Positions 1 to 11,700 of a DNA stretch of 64,000 nucleotides are shown here, one piece after another (the stretch's first letter is position 1; each line of letters starts with the position of its first letter). The position numbers were made by a program, and so were the translations under genes. Under the pieces are notes generated by a model. The model was not told the DNA's origin, did no database searches, and saw only the letters and a list, made by a program, of their open reading frames with translations. This DNA is from Larus michahellis (lineage: Eukaryota > Chordata > Aves > Charadriiformes > Laridae), in contig NC_133897.1 in NCBI RefSeq assembly GCF_964199755.1, positions 122,776,125 to 122,840,124 on the forward strand. Direction: 5' to 3'.

Positions 1-3000
1 CAGTTTGGGAGCTAGCTGGACGTAGCTGTTACCTGCTCAGGGCAACTCATGACCTTCTGCCATGCAGCCCCCAGCTACCCAAATGCTGCCAGTTATGTTC
101 AATACAACAGGTATTAGATGAGCTTTTATTTTTCACCTGTCAGAGTAGCTCAGGACCACAGGCTTTGTAAGCAAACTGTTGGCCTACCTGTGCCTAAAGC
201 GAGCAGGGCAGATGCCATTTTCAAGGTTCCCAAACAGCCTGTGTTAGGTGACTCAGTCTGCCAAATGCTTCCTGGTACCACAGAATAAAGTCCTGTTTGG
301 AAGCACCGTGTTCTTCCGATCTCATGAGAATTATTTTCAGCCACTTTGTCAGCTTGTTCTATAATGACAAGAAAGCATATCCCATTATGCCAAAAAAAAC
401 CCAGGATGTAAAAATGTATTTTCTCTGAAACTAAAGGCAGCCTTTGCATTTGACTTCAAACATTCCCAGTTTGGCCTGATCTCAGTAATTCAGAAACTCT
501 TTGCTCAGTCTTTAAATCTTCACCGTTAAAGTCACCCGCTTAAAAAAAGGTCCTGATTCAACAAGGCAGTTATGCCAGTATGTAACTATAAACACATGTA
601 TTTAAGTCGATCCTTTATCAAAGAGGGCCTTCTAAATGTTTAAATACAAAGCAGAAATTACATTCTCTAAGTTTCTGAAAATCAAATGTCGCTACCCTTT
701 TGCAATCAACACTCCTGTCGAGTACCATTAGGAGTCAAGATTTGGCCTTGATTTTTTATTGGAGGTTAGAAAACAGAACTATGAGAGCACTCTGAATACA
801 TGAGAAAGAAACCTGCCAGTGACATTTGTTACGGATGATGTGGGGACCTGATAGATGATTTAATCTGAGAGTGCAAATTCAATTCCTGACCCACATGTCA
901 CTACACAGAAGGCTTATGTAATTATCATTAGTGTGTTGTTATTCATCCATGTGTAGATCCTGCTGACTTTTTATTACTTGCTGCTGATGTTGTCATTAAA
1001 AATGCGTGCCAATTAACATAATTTTAAAAGGAGGCATGAAAAAATATCTAATTTTGTTTTAAATTTCCGTAATTTCTTTGATTTATTTTTCTTTCTTCTC
1101 AGCATATGCAAAATAACAGTCTGAGGAAACAATGGATAGGAAAATAGCAGTAATTCTCTTACCTCTATAGGTAAAGGTGGCACAAGCTTCTCACTTTGTG
1201 CTGAGCAAATCATGTGCTGTCACCACTCTTTGGCCAGTCAGTTCTTTTTATTTAAAAAAAAAACAAAACAAAACACAAAAAACCCTAGCACAGATGGCAT
1301 ATCTTGTTGCAGCGTTACAGTTTCGGGCCCTTCATGAATCACTTGTGTAGGTAAAACAGCATCTGTCAATTTTATTATATTGAATTTATTGAAACCAGGA
1401 AATTAGTGGCATGTAAGTATGTATTAGTCTCTTCTTGGCACTTTATTGCGGTACTCAGTTATCCAAGATGGCAAATTCAGATGTGTTTACTAAAACCTTT
1501 AGATATTTTTTTTTCCTGCTTCACTTGACTGTGGAGGCTTAACGATCACAGTTTTATGAGCCTCTGTTTCTTACGACGGTAAAAGCCTTGATGTTTCTTT
1601 TTAGATCAGCTTTTCAGAGCCTTATACAGAGCCCAGGTTTCATGTAAGCTGCAAGATGAAAAAGGGAAGTGGGGAGCGATCTTAGCAGGGAGGTGACTAC
1701 CACCAATTTTAATACTAGAAAATGCTCACTCTGCCCAGGAGAAACCCGTTCCCTGGAACTGCCGCCGTCTCTCCCGTTCTGCCGGGAGGGCTCAGTCCCA
1801 AGGGGCTCCCAGATGTCGGAGAGAGTTAAGGACCAAATGTCAGAAATGTTGAAATGAACCCATGGCTGGTGATTGGGTCCCTCAGGCGAGACAGTAGGTT
1901 GCTTACATCTAAGATTCTTGCCAAAGGACTTTATCTATACACAGCTCTTTCAGTAATAACATTCACTCGCACTTAATGTATGCAGCGCTTTTGTTAATGT
2001 TATCTTCTATTTTTTGCCTTTGTTTTTGAGCAGATGGGAAATCAGACCAAGCAAGGTTGCAGGGTTTTGTTGGTTTCTTTTTTTCAAAACTCACACTCTT
2101 GATTAGTTAACAAGAATATAAGTTAAATTTAAGAGTAAAACTTCTGATACTCTTTTCTTTGATTCTTTTGATTGTTTGTATGCTTACAAACAGTCATTTT
2201 GTAGGAAGTTTGCTATTACTGATTTGAACAGAGTAAAACAGTGAACTCTTCTAATGCTGAGATGTTAGTTTTGTAAAGGCTCTCTGTCAGATCCACCAAA
2301 ATCTGATCTGTTCTCTGGCCAGTTAGATCTTGTAAAGGCAATTGCCATCTGGTGAAATACCAGTCACGTTCCAGCTCCGATTGTTTTTCCATTTCTCTGG
2401 TAGCTAAACCACATTGTTCATTGTAGATGAAGAGAGGCTTGGAAGTTGGATCTTACATTCATTAACTCTTCAGTCTTTGGCCTTTTACTTCTTTTAAGGG
2501 TCCATTCCACTAGTCTTATTTGAGGAACCTTCCAATACTTCCATTTTCTTTCCTGGTTTCAACAGTGAAGCTGTTCCAGACCTGAAGCCATGACAATCTC
2601 TGCACTGATGGGGAGCAAGATCTTGGAACGTGACCTCAGCCATATGGAGCAGAAGTGAAACATGATATTGACGGAGGTCATTTGAGCAATGGGGAAAAGA
2701 AAATGCTGCCACAGCGAATACTTCTTGCTTGCTTGTATGCATGCTAAGCTCTTGAATGACTTTATAGGGAAGATTTGTCATGTATTTCAGTGCAAAAAGA
2801 CAAGCAGTGTTGGAAATTGACTTTTACAAATGTCACTGGAAAAGGAACATTCTGCTCATTAAGTGGATTCATAACAAGTGGAAGCTCCTGTGCTCTGTAC
2901 TGTTCTGTTTTCCGGCTTTCTTGCTTTCTCTCTCTCTCTTTTTTTTTTTTTAAATATGTATTCTGCTGGCAGGACTTAGCAGCAAATCAAGGGATGTTTA

Positions 3001-3730
3001 CTAGCACTAGATCCATAATGTTTGCTGAAGCACAGTGACATTAGCCAAAGGTGTATAATATACTGTAGTACACTATCTGATACTAAAAATTTGAGTTCTT
3101 TTGATAGCAGCGCACTTGGGTCTTTGAATCATTATTGTCCTCTGTATGAGGAAGGCTAAGCCAAAGATGGGTGATGAGATGGAAAATTTCTCTGTGTAGG
3201 TCTGTGGCTGGTGCATTCACACTGAGGTGTTCGGGGGGAAAGGGAGCCCGTCTGCCAGCCAGGAATTAAGGGCAGGATGCTGAGAGGTTGAATCAAGAGA
3301 GAGGACTGAAATAAAGTGCCCTCTGAAACCCTTTGGTAATGTTTCCAGTTGGGGAATGGAGGGACCAAAGGGTGGACTTTGCAGCTTTGTAAATAAATTA
3401 ATTAAGATTTCACATATTTGCTGTCTAGAGACTTCTGTACGTTCTTTGCCTATGAAGGACCAACTGTTTCTCCCTAGTTGGGGTAACACTACCAACATAC
3501 AGGCAGTGCCAAGCAGAAAACTTTCCTGTCAAAGATTCTATCATTTTTAACATTACTTTTATATTATTTATGATGATGGAGACCAAATGACTTCAAAAAA
3601 TCCTATTGATTACAATTTAATAGGCCATATTTATCCTGAAACGCATAGCATTTTTCAGAAGTGGAACAATGATATGCATATATTGTGATCAATCAAAGGC
3701 TAATTATAACTGTGGTAGCTTCCTATTTCT

Positions 3731-3758
3731 GGTCAAATACTAGAGGTCAAATACTAGA
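3731..3758. repeat. perfect tandem 14-mer, two copies
   Basis: GGTCAAATACTAGA is repeated twice head to tail without a mismatch, indicating a recent local slippage or duplication. Confidence 0.9.
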
Positions 3759-4621
3759 AAAAACTCTGTAGCTTGTATGAAATATATTCACTGATACAAA
3801 AGTCTGGGAGTTTTAGTGGTTCATCTTGTGCTTTGTTTTAATTCACAGCTTTAAATAAAGATCAGATACAGCGGCTTCATAAGAGAGCTCTATGGGAGTA
3901 GGTTTATGTGTTAATTTACAAAATTATCCATGAATAATTTAGAAGAAACATTAGGTTTAGAGAAATGGAGCTTTATCTTCTAATAATAAAATTAAAGAAA
4001 AATTAAGAAACAGGTAAGTTTATTTCTTGAACCAGCGAACCAATTTTCATCTGATGGATTAGTCCTATTTAATCAGAACAGTGGGCAGCTGGATAAATCC
4101 TAGCTAGAAGAATATTAGGTCGTTTGTTAGCCCTTCAGCCAATTACAGCTGCAGCTGCTCTATGGTATCTTTTTCTTCTTATCATTGAGTTTCTTTTTTT
4201 TTTTTTCCCCTTGAAAACACTAGATGATGAGCCTTCAATAGATAAAAATGTAGGGCACAGAGATCTTTTATCCACCAGCATCAGGGTGACAGTGGACAAA
4301 ATATGGTCCCTCTCATCACCAGCGGAGAGCGTCAGTGAAACTTGCTCCTGGAACTGGAGAGCTGCAGGACCAGGGTCTTGTCCTGACTTGACAAGAAGAC
4401 AGCTGAAGATCCTTTTACTTTTCTGCCAAAGGAACTCCTTTTTCTTTTTTTTTTTTTTTTCCTTTTTGTAAAACAAACTACTTCGCTCTTTGATTTTTTT
4501 TTTCCACTGTTTTCATTCAGGCTGTCATTATAATGGTAATGCAGACACTGTTTGGGCTGAGCAGTTTGCTTTTGTTTTTGTTTTTTTTTTGTTACAGGGT
4601 TTTCTATGTTCCCCTCCCCAC

Positions 4622-4643
4622 AGTTAATTGATAGTTAATTGAT
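4622..4643. repeat. perfect tandem 11-mer, two copies
   Basis: AGTTAATTGAT occurs twice head to tail. Each copy contains the TTAATT core recognised by many homeodomain proteins, so the duplication doubles a possible binding site. Confidence 0.85.
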
Positions 4644-4934
4644 AGTAGCTTAGTTAAAAGAGATTTATGTTGGATCTTTTTACCTTTGTGTATAACTAAA
4701 CATTGGCTGTTTGTTCTGACCCATCCTTTCTTGGGCCGCCTTGTGAATACAGAAGTTGGGGAGCTCACTGCCGAGGCAGCAAAGGACGAAGCCATGAGGA
4801 GGCCGGGAGAGCTGACTCTAGGCTGCCAGTGTAACAGGCAAGGATATAACCTGGTGGAAAAACCCTTGTAAAGGGTGAGCCATGAATCACTGAACCGGCA
4901 TGGGAGCTGAAAGAAGTGCTGTAGATGCTCAGAA

Positions 4935-4960
4935 GTGTGTGTGTGTGTGTGTGTGCGTGT
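4935..4960. repeat. (GT)n microsatellite
   Basis: About 13 GT units with one GC interruption. Confidence 0.9.
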
Positions 4961-5905
4961 TTAAGGAGCATTGGGTCTACTAGTTAACCCAGGGCTGCAC
5001 TACTCAACCACATTTTTCCTCTGTACATTGGAAAAACTGCTACGCCTCTGTTGCCCCAAAGTAAAGAAGGGATCGCACACCTCTCCCTTTCTCTCCTTGG
5101 GGAGGTCAAAGGACAAAGTCACCGGACAGTGGCAGGCGCCTGGGGAGGAAAGAGGGAGGGTGGCACACATGGTCCTCAAAGAGAGGGCGAGTGGGGTCTT
5201 CCTGGGCCTTCAGAGCTTGCTTGTTTGAACTGGAACCTGGTACTTGCCCAAAATGAGGTGAACTCCTCCGGACCTTGAGCAGAAAACCCAGCATGCACAG
5301 CGCAAGAAGCCAGTTACGACGTGAAGTTGTACAAATATTTAGGCCATCTTGTGCAAGCTAACTTTTTCTTTCTAATCAGCAACGCAAGGTGGGTGGGAGC
5401 CTGTTTCTTTGGTGTGATGTAGAGCAAAGTAAGAGAGAGGTATTTTGGTACCCAGAGCATCCCTTTATCCCAGGCACTCTCACTCCTCGGACTTCCTCCA
5501 GCTGCAGCTACATCTCCTCCTCCTGGGCAGCCCTGGCTTGGTCGGTCGTGTTTCGTACTCTCTCTCACTGCCCCTCCAGCAGCTTGCGAGGAGCAACCAG
5601 CGCTGGCACAAGGACAGACTATTGCTGTGGCTTTGTAGCCAGCAGGAGTTGGAGTTTGTGGAATATTTAGGTGGCAAATTATACCTTACGTTTAATTGAC
5701 TAGCTCTGTCTAGCATACCAGCTTTGTGCTATGGTGCATCCCCCAGGTTACTCCACATGGTAATAATAGTATGAGCTCTCTCTCATACATGTTAATTTTA
5801 AATTATGTTTACACAGTGCATGAATGTGAATCAATTGAAGCTTGTCATTCCTATTTCAGGGTAGAAATAGCTAGTCAATATGAGCTGATATTATTGATTG
5901 GGCTG

Positions 5906-5926
5906 TTTGCATGTCTGTTATGCAAA
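5906..5926. promoter_or_regulatory. inverted octamer-type pair (possible POU site)
   Basis: TTTGCAT and ATGCAAA face each other as perfect 7-bp arms with a 7-bp spacer. Further right is another AATATGCAAG (5948-5957). Octamer-like sites bound by POU factors have the ATGCAAA core. The surrounding 5800-5960 block is AT-rich and looks like an enhancer rather than neutral DNA, but this is inference. Confidence 0.3.
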
Positions 5927-7806
5927 CCGTACAGGTAATGAATATCAATATGCAAGAGTCTGCTCAAATGTTTTATAGTCAAAGGCTTGGAGAGTTTGCT
6001 GAACGTGGAAGGCAGTCTCCCATGTTGGAAAGCAGCTGCCAATATTTTGGTACAATAGATTCATCTGTAATCTAAAGTATATATAAAAAAACCCTAAATG
6101 TGAAATACTCTGTCTTAAAGGGAAAACATGAACATATGTTTCACAGTACACTTCTGACATGTGGTGTCTCACACTCCAGAGTGACTTTTTTTTTTTTTTT
6201 TAACATCGGATGCAGAGCTGGTGTTACAGCTACGGAGTTTCCAGGCAGAAGCAGTGGCATGGTAGAGTCTCTCTTCTAGCTGTACTTGACTCTCTACCTT
6301 CTCTGACTTCAGCAGACCTTCTCCTGCCCTGTCCTCACTGGTCTCAGATTCCAAGCCATTGCTCTGGTTCTTGCCTTTAAAATTTCTTTTAACTGGGTTT
6401 GTGTTCCAAGGATACAATTAGGATTGGATAGCAATTAGGAATGGATAATATGCCATTATTGTAAATCGGGATTACTAAGCATTCACATCACCTTAATTAC
6501 AATAATTCATTCACTGCTTCCCATCAGTGGGAAGGTGTTCAGCCATCCCCAGGAAAGCAGGGCTCCATCACACACAACAGTTATCTGGGAAGACAAATGC
6601 CATAACTTCAAATATCCCCCCCCCCCGCCTTCCTTCTTGTTCTTCCCCCCGCTTTGTACACTGAGCGTGTCACCATATGGCATGGAATATCCCACTGACA
6701 GCTGGGGTCGGTTGTCCCGGCTGTGTCCTCTCCTAAATTCTTCTGCACTCCCAGCCAACTCTCTGGTGGGGCGGTGTGAGGAGCAGAAATGCCTTTGACT
6801 GTGGAGCAACAACCAAAACCACCGGTGCACCATCAACACTATTTCTCATCCCAAATCCAAAACATAGCACTATACCAGCTGCTAGTAAGAAAGTCAGCTC
6901 TATCCCAGCTGAAACCACGACAGCCACCAGCCTTTATTTTTGTCTGTCACTAAATAAATGAAGTTAGAAATGCAGAATGGTGGTATGAATATCTAAATTC
7001 ATAGATGCGAACACTAATATTGTTCCATATTGCCTATCTTAGTTATTAATCCTTTCTGGAATATTAAGAAACAGACAATTTGATTTTTATTCATTGGGCT
7101 GTGATGAGCTTGAAGAATATTGAAGAAATTTTGAATTCCCCCTTGGCACTACTTTGTCGAACTGCATCACAATGATTTCATATTTTAAATCTGAACTTCA
7201 CTTTCTTTTTTATTTTCAGTCTGTCTCATGAATACTCTTTGTTTGACCTACACTATAACTTTCTGGAAAGATCATATTGTAGAATCATTAAATACCTTTA
7301 CCTTATCATGCTTATCAACATGTTAGAGGGGGAGGTTTTTTTAATCTTTCTTGAAGAAAAAGGAATTACTGTTTTCGAAGTTGGATAGTTTTCTCAAGCT
7401 TGGGGGTAAGTTTATTATTTTCAGAGTGAGGTGATATTCCAGTTAGTGGCAGACTGTAACAATGATTAGTTACCCTATACCAAAAGCATTCCTTTGTTTA
7501 CCACAGCCAAACTCTTTTATATGCGTGTAAAAACAATTTCATTTGAAGTGGCTGCACTTGAAAGACATTGGCTGCTTCAACAAAATACTTCCTGTGCCTT
7601 GATGTTGATGGTCCACATTACTTTCAGGATCATCTCATTAGATAGTCCACAGCAACTGCAGTAGCAGTCTGGGGGATTTTCTTTTTCCAAGAGGTAGCCC
7701 TCTGAAAACTTTAGGTGACACTTTGTTAGAAAACAGTGTTAGGTTTTGAGCCACAACTCTCTCAAAGCACCAAAATTATAAGTTGGTAGTAACATTTTTC
7801 TAACAG

Positions 7807-7975
7807 TTCTCTTTTCCTCTTCCTCTTCCTCTTCCTCTTCCTCTTCCTCTTCCTCTTCCTCTTCCTTTCTCTCCTTCTCCTTCTCCTTCTCCTTCTCCTT
7901 CTCCTTCTCCTTCTCCTTCTCCTTCTCCTTCTCTTTCTCCTTCCCCTTCTCCTTCTCCTTCTCCTTCTCCTTCTC
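7807..7975. repeat. 169-nt uninterrupted pyrimidine tract, two hexamer arrays
   Basis: Every base from 7807 to 7975 is C or T on the plus strand. The left part is a (TTCCTC)n array (about 7813-7866) and the right part a (CTTCTC)n array (about 7870-7974), with a few unit variants. The complementary strand is all purine and gives low-complexity Glu/Lys or Arg frames with no protein meaning. Such tracts can adopt triplex (H-DNA) structure and vary in length. Confidence 0.95.
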
Positions 7976-10900
7976 ATCTCTTTCTTTTTGTGACCTGAGT
8001 TTGCAGGTGGCAATTTGGAAGACTATATTTGTGTGTTTCAAGTCATTCTGCATTTATCGTTCAGTGTGATGTCGCCCAAGAATCTAACATTAGACAGAAA
8101 AAAGGTGGCTGACAGCCTCCAGTGTAAAAAAAAAAAGGCAATTATAGGTCAAATTCAGTCTTGGATGCATCTGTTCCTTCACTGGACCAACAGGAATATT
8201 CTACAAAGTGTTTAACTGTCTTGGATATTAATCTCTTTGGGAAAGGGATTATAAGTCATGTAGACTTACTACGTATACATTCACAGGAGGAGCCTCTTGG
8301 TTTTTATTATTGCGTTTAAAAAATGACCTATACAAACATACATCAATTAATGCTCCTATACTTTACAGGAGATTCAGAGTTGCAGTTGTATAAAAAATAG
8401 ATTAGGGGAGAGGAAAACTGCATTTCCACCAATCCTGCTGCTTGGATATTCAAGAACGATGAGCTACGTTCTTCAAACTGGCAGTGCCCCAGGAGTCAGT
8501 ACTCAGAGCTCTGAATAGAAGGAACAGTCTTGGATTTTGTGTGGTGTATTCATGTGTTTAACTCATCTCTGTCATGTTTACCTCGTGCAGATTGCGATGA
8601 AGGCAGTTGCCGCTCCCGTGTGTGTTGCTTTTTTTCTCCATTATGTATGCAATGTGTGCATGAGCAGAGTTTTGGAGAACAGGTGGGAATGGCACAGCCA
8701 TGTGTTCCAAGTATATTCATAGATTACGGAGCCAAAAGGGAGGACTGCAACAGTCTAATCTGACTTCTTATATAGTGCTGTTCTGTGCGTGCGTTTAATA
8801 GTTTGAGGGGAAACATCCCATTTTGATTTAAACATTTTTTTCTTTAGCTATGTTAATCAGTAGTCCTTGTTTCTTCTGCAATAATAAAACAGTCTGCTTG
8901 TTGAAGCAGGGGGGTGCTAGCGAGGTGTTGGATTTTCAAAAATGCCCACCCTATCAGTGACTGGATCCCTCTCCAGGCCCATGCATCTGTCATTGACCAC
9001 TTGCACCTTCTAGTCTGTGCAATTGAAAATCTTTCCTTCAAATTTCTTGCCTTTTTTTTTTTCCTATTTTCTTCAGGTCTCTTATAACAGGCCTCTTACA
9101 TTTTACTTACTGTCACATTTTCTTTCACCCTCTGAGCTGATGATCCAGTCTTTGTTCTTCCAATGACTGGGCTTCTGCTTCTAATTTTCAGCTGTAATTC
9201 TGTTTCCTCTCCTTTTGTTCTTTGTGTCCAACCTCTGTTTTGCCCCCCAGCCTTAGTTTTGTACATCAAAGGAGTAAAAAAATTGCCTTCCATATCTGTG
9301 TCTCTTTAAATAGTGCACAGCTTTGGCCATTTTCATGTGGCTCCCTCTTTCAGTGATGTAGCTTAGTCACTGTTTTCTTGCCGTTGTTTCTAATTCTTCT
9401 TCTTGTAATGACTTTTCTTGCATTTGCAGATAAGAGGTTTAGGATCCAGCCCTGCATATGATCCCCAAAGTAATATGAACCATCAACATCAAGCCCATAG
9501 GAAGCATTTTGTTGAAGCTGCCACCACCTTTCAAATGCAGCCACTTCAGATGAAATTTTTTACATGCAGATAAAAAGGGCTTTGGTTAACTGTCTCAATA
9601 GTGAATTCTTCCTCTAGCAAATCTGGGAGGGCAGACTACCCCATCTGGCTTTGTCATCTCTATTTCTCTCCTACTTTCCTGAATCTAATGGCTTAAATAT
9701 CTCCCCAACCTATTTCTACTTTTTAGCAGTAGCTGTTTCCCCCCACTTGCTAAGATGGAGACCACCCTGGTTCTCAGAGTCCAGCAGGCAAACCTCCTCC
9801 CGGGGCTCTCCTTCAGCTCCAGTTCTCATGGGTGTTGTGCATTCAGTATTTTGCAAGAAACTACTACTTAAGATTTTCTTTCTTTCTCTGTGCTCACGCA
9901 GGAGAGACAGGCTTATTCAGCACTGTGAATTGATAAACTTCCATTGCTTTGGCTTGTTACAGGTTATGGAGGGCTTAAAACACATTCAAAATTTCTCCTA
10001 GAAGACACTCAAACCAAGCAGTAAGGGTCTTTCCTTGTGACTCTTCTTTCTTGCCTCCTAAGCAATACAGAGCACGACTCTTGTCGGACAGTTGCTTCTC
10101 CCCTAGAGGGAATTAAAAAAAAATGTTCTGCACTCTGGGTATATTTGTGAAAGAGTATCCTGAAACCTTCCTGGTACAAGGGAGCTGTGGCCAGCCACTA
10201 GAAGGCAACGTGTTCCCACAAACAGCCAAAGGTAATATCCGCTCGGAGCTACTTAAGCTGAAACCTGCACTTCTGCTCAATAAAATCGCTTTTGTCGCTT
10301 GAACGTGTAATTAACAGGGGATCTATTAAAAATACAGCATTTTACTTGGGCTGTGATTGCAGCACGATGCTGTTGGAAAGGCAGAGCGTAAGAACAGACA
10401 GTGGTCACTGCTGGCACGCAGGCACTTCAGTCTTGTGCTTTAACAACATTTACTGTATTTATCAGCGATGTTTGCAAAGCAGGCTGAAGGCAATTTATTG
10501 GAAAATACTTAAATGCAAATAATAGTCGCTTGATAATCACTACTGGTTACTCTCTATGGCTGTGTGAAGGGGATTTGCTGTGCCAGCTTGCTTTTGTGGA
10601 CTATTAGTAGTAAATAACTTGTCCCTGGCAGGAATTTAGTGCTGCCAAAGAATAGCTAATATATCCCTATGGTGGGTGGATGTACAACTGCAAAATAGAT
10701 GCAGTGCTCCTGTTTCACCTTTTCCCTTTCATCTCTCGTGTAGCTGAGAGACCCAGCAGATGGTCCTTTCTGTGTCTGTTAAAACTGTAGTATAAGAGCT
10801 GCCGCTAAGTATTTTCTGTCTTTAAATTCTCAAGAAAACATGTAAATGGAGGAAATCCTGCTCTGCGGATCAAAAGAACAGAGCCCAATTAGCATGGGGC

Positions 10901-11666
10901 TTTGCTCTCGGATTGCTTCCCCAAACTAAGTCCCATACAGCTTCTAAATGGACCATCTTGATTTTTAATCACCTGGTTTTTTGGGAAGGTTATTTTGTTT
11001 GCCTTTTTTCCTAGCATTCACCTGGGGTTCCACTCGCTTTACTATAATCACTTTGTCTCTTACAGTAGCTTTTGCTTAAGTATGAATAACAAGGACCTTT
11101 GCATTTATTCCTTTTTACTCATTTGTGCTTCGCGTGCAGCCTCTTCGGACACTGGCTGGAGGCTGGAAAAAATGCCATGGGGTCGCTCAGAGCACACCTT
11201 ATTCAACAGCATAAAAGGGAGGGAAAATAGAAAACCAGAAGGGAAGTATCCTGGCAGCAGGTAAGTAACTCCTCCTCCCCACTATTCTTCCTGATTTGGT
11301 AAGTTTGTGGATCCAGGCAAGTGTATTTACTGTAGAATCCAATAAGATGCCGAGATTTAATTAAACCTGATAGAAAGGGGAATGATAAAACAATTGTTCA
11401 TGGCTTTGAGAGTACAAGCGCACCTGTTACAAGTCAGGAGATACAGTTCTCTTGTCTTTGCTGGCTATATCTAACCAAAATCTGGCTCTTCGCACAGCTT
11501 CCCTCCATGGAGAATAAAAAGCCCTGTCCTGTACCAAGCCTTTGGACCCTCAGAAACAACTCAGGATTGTTTTGTATCAAAGCACTCTGCAAGAGATAAG
11601 CACTTGGCTATCATGCCATAGTGATTTTTTCAGGCACATAGACATTGTGCCTGTACGTCTGGGGGT

Positions 11667-11700
11667 GGTGTGTGTGTGTGTGGGTGTGTGCGCGTGTGCG
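11667..11700. repeat. imperfect (TG)n microsatellite
   Basis: TG units with GG and CG interruptions; alternating purine-pyrimidine sequence of the kind able to form Z-DNA. Confidence 0.85.

Larger units (their letters stand above)
1..7806. other. intergenic, unique, AT-rich
   Basis: No exon, transposon or RNA gene recognised. Small features inside are a tandem 14-mer (3731-3758), a tandem 11-mer (4622-4643), a GT microsatellite (4935-4960), a T-rich run after a CT tract (2924-2952), and an octamer inverted pair (5906-5926). Reading frames here are short and lack family resemblance. Confidence 0.6.

Noticed and set aside
4124..4476. Overlapping plus and minus frames around T-runs.
   Set aside because: The frames are held open by homopolymer runs (poly-Phe or poly-Lys) and do not resemble protein.
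7739..8053. Minus-strand frame encoding long Glu/Lys or Arg runs.
   Set aside because: It is the translation of the purine strand of a hexamer microsatellite and has no coding character outside the repeat.
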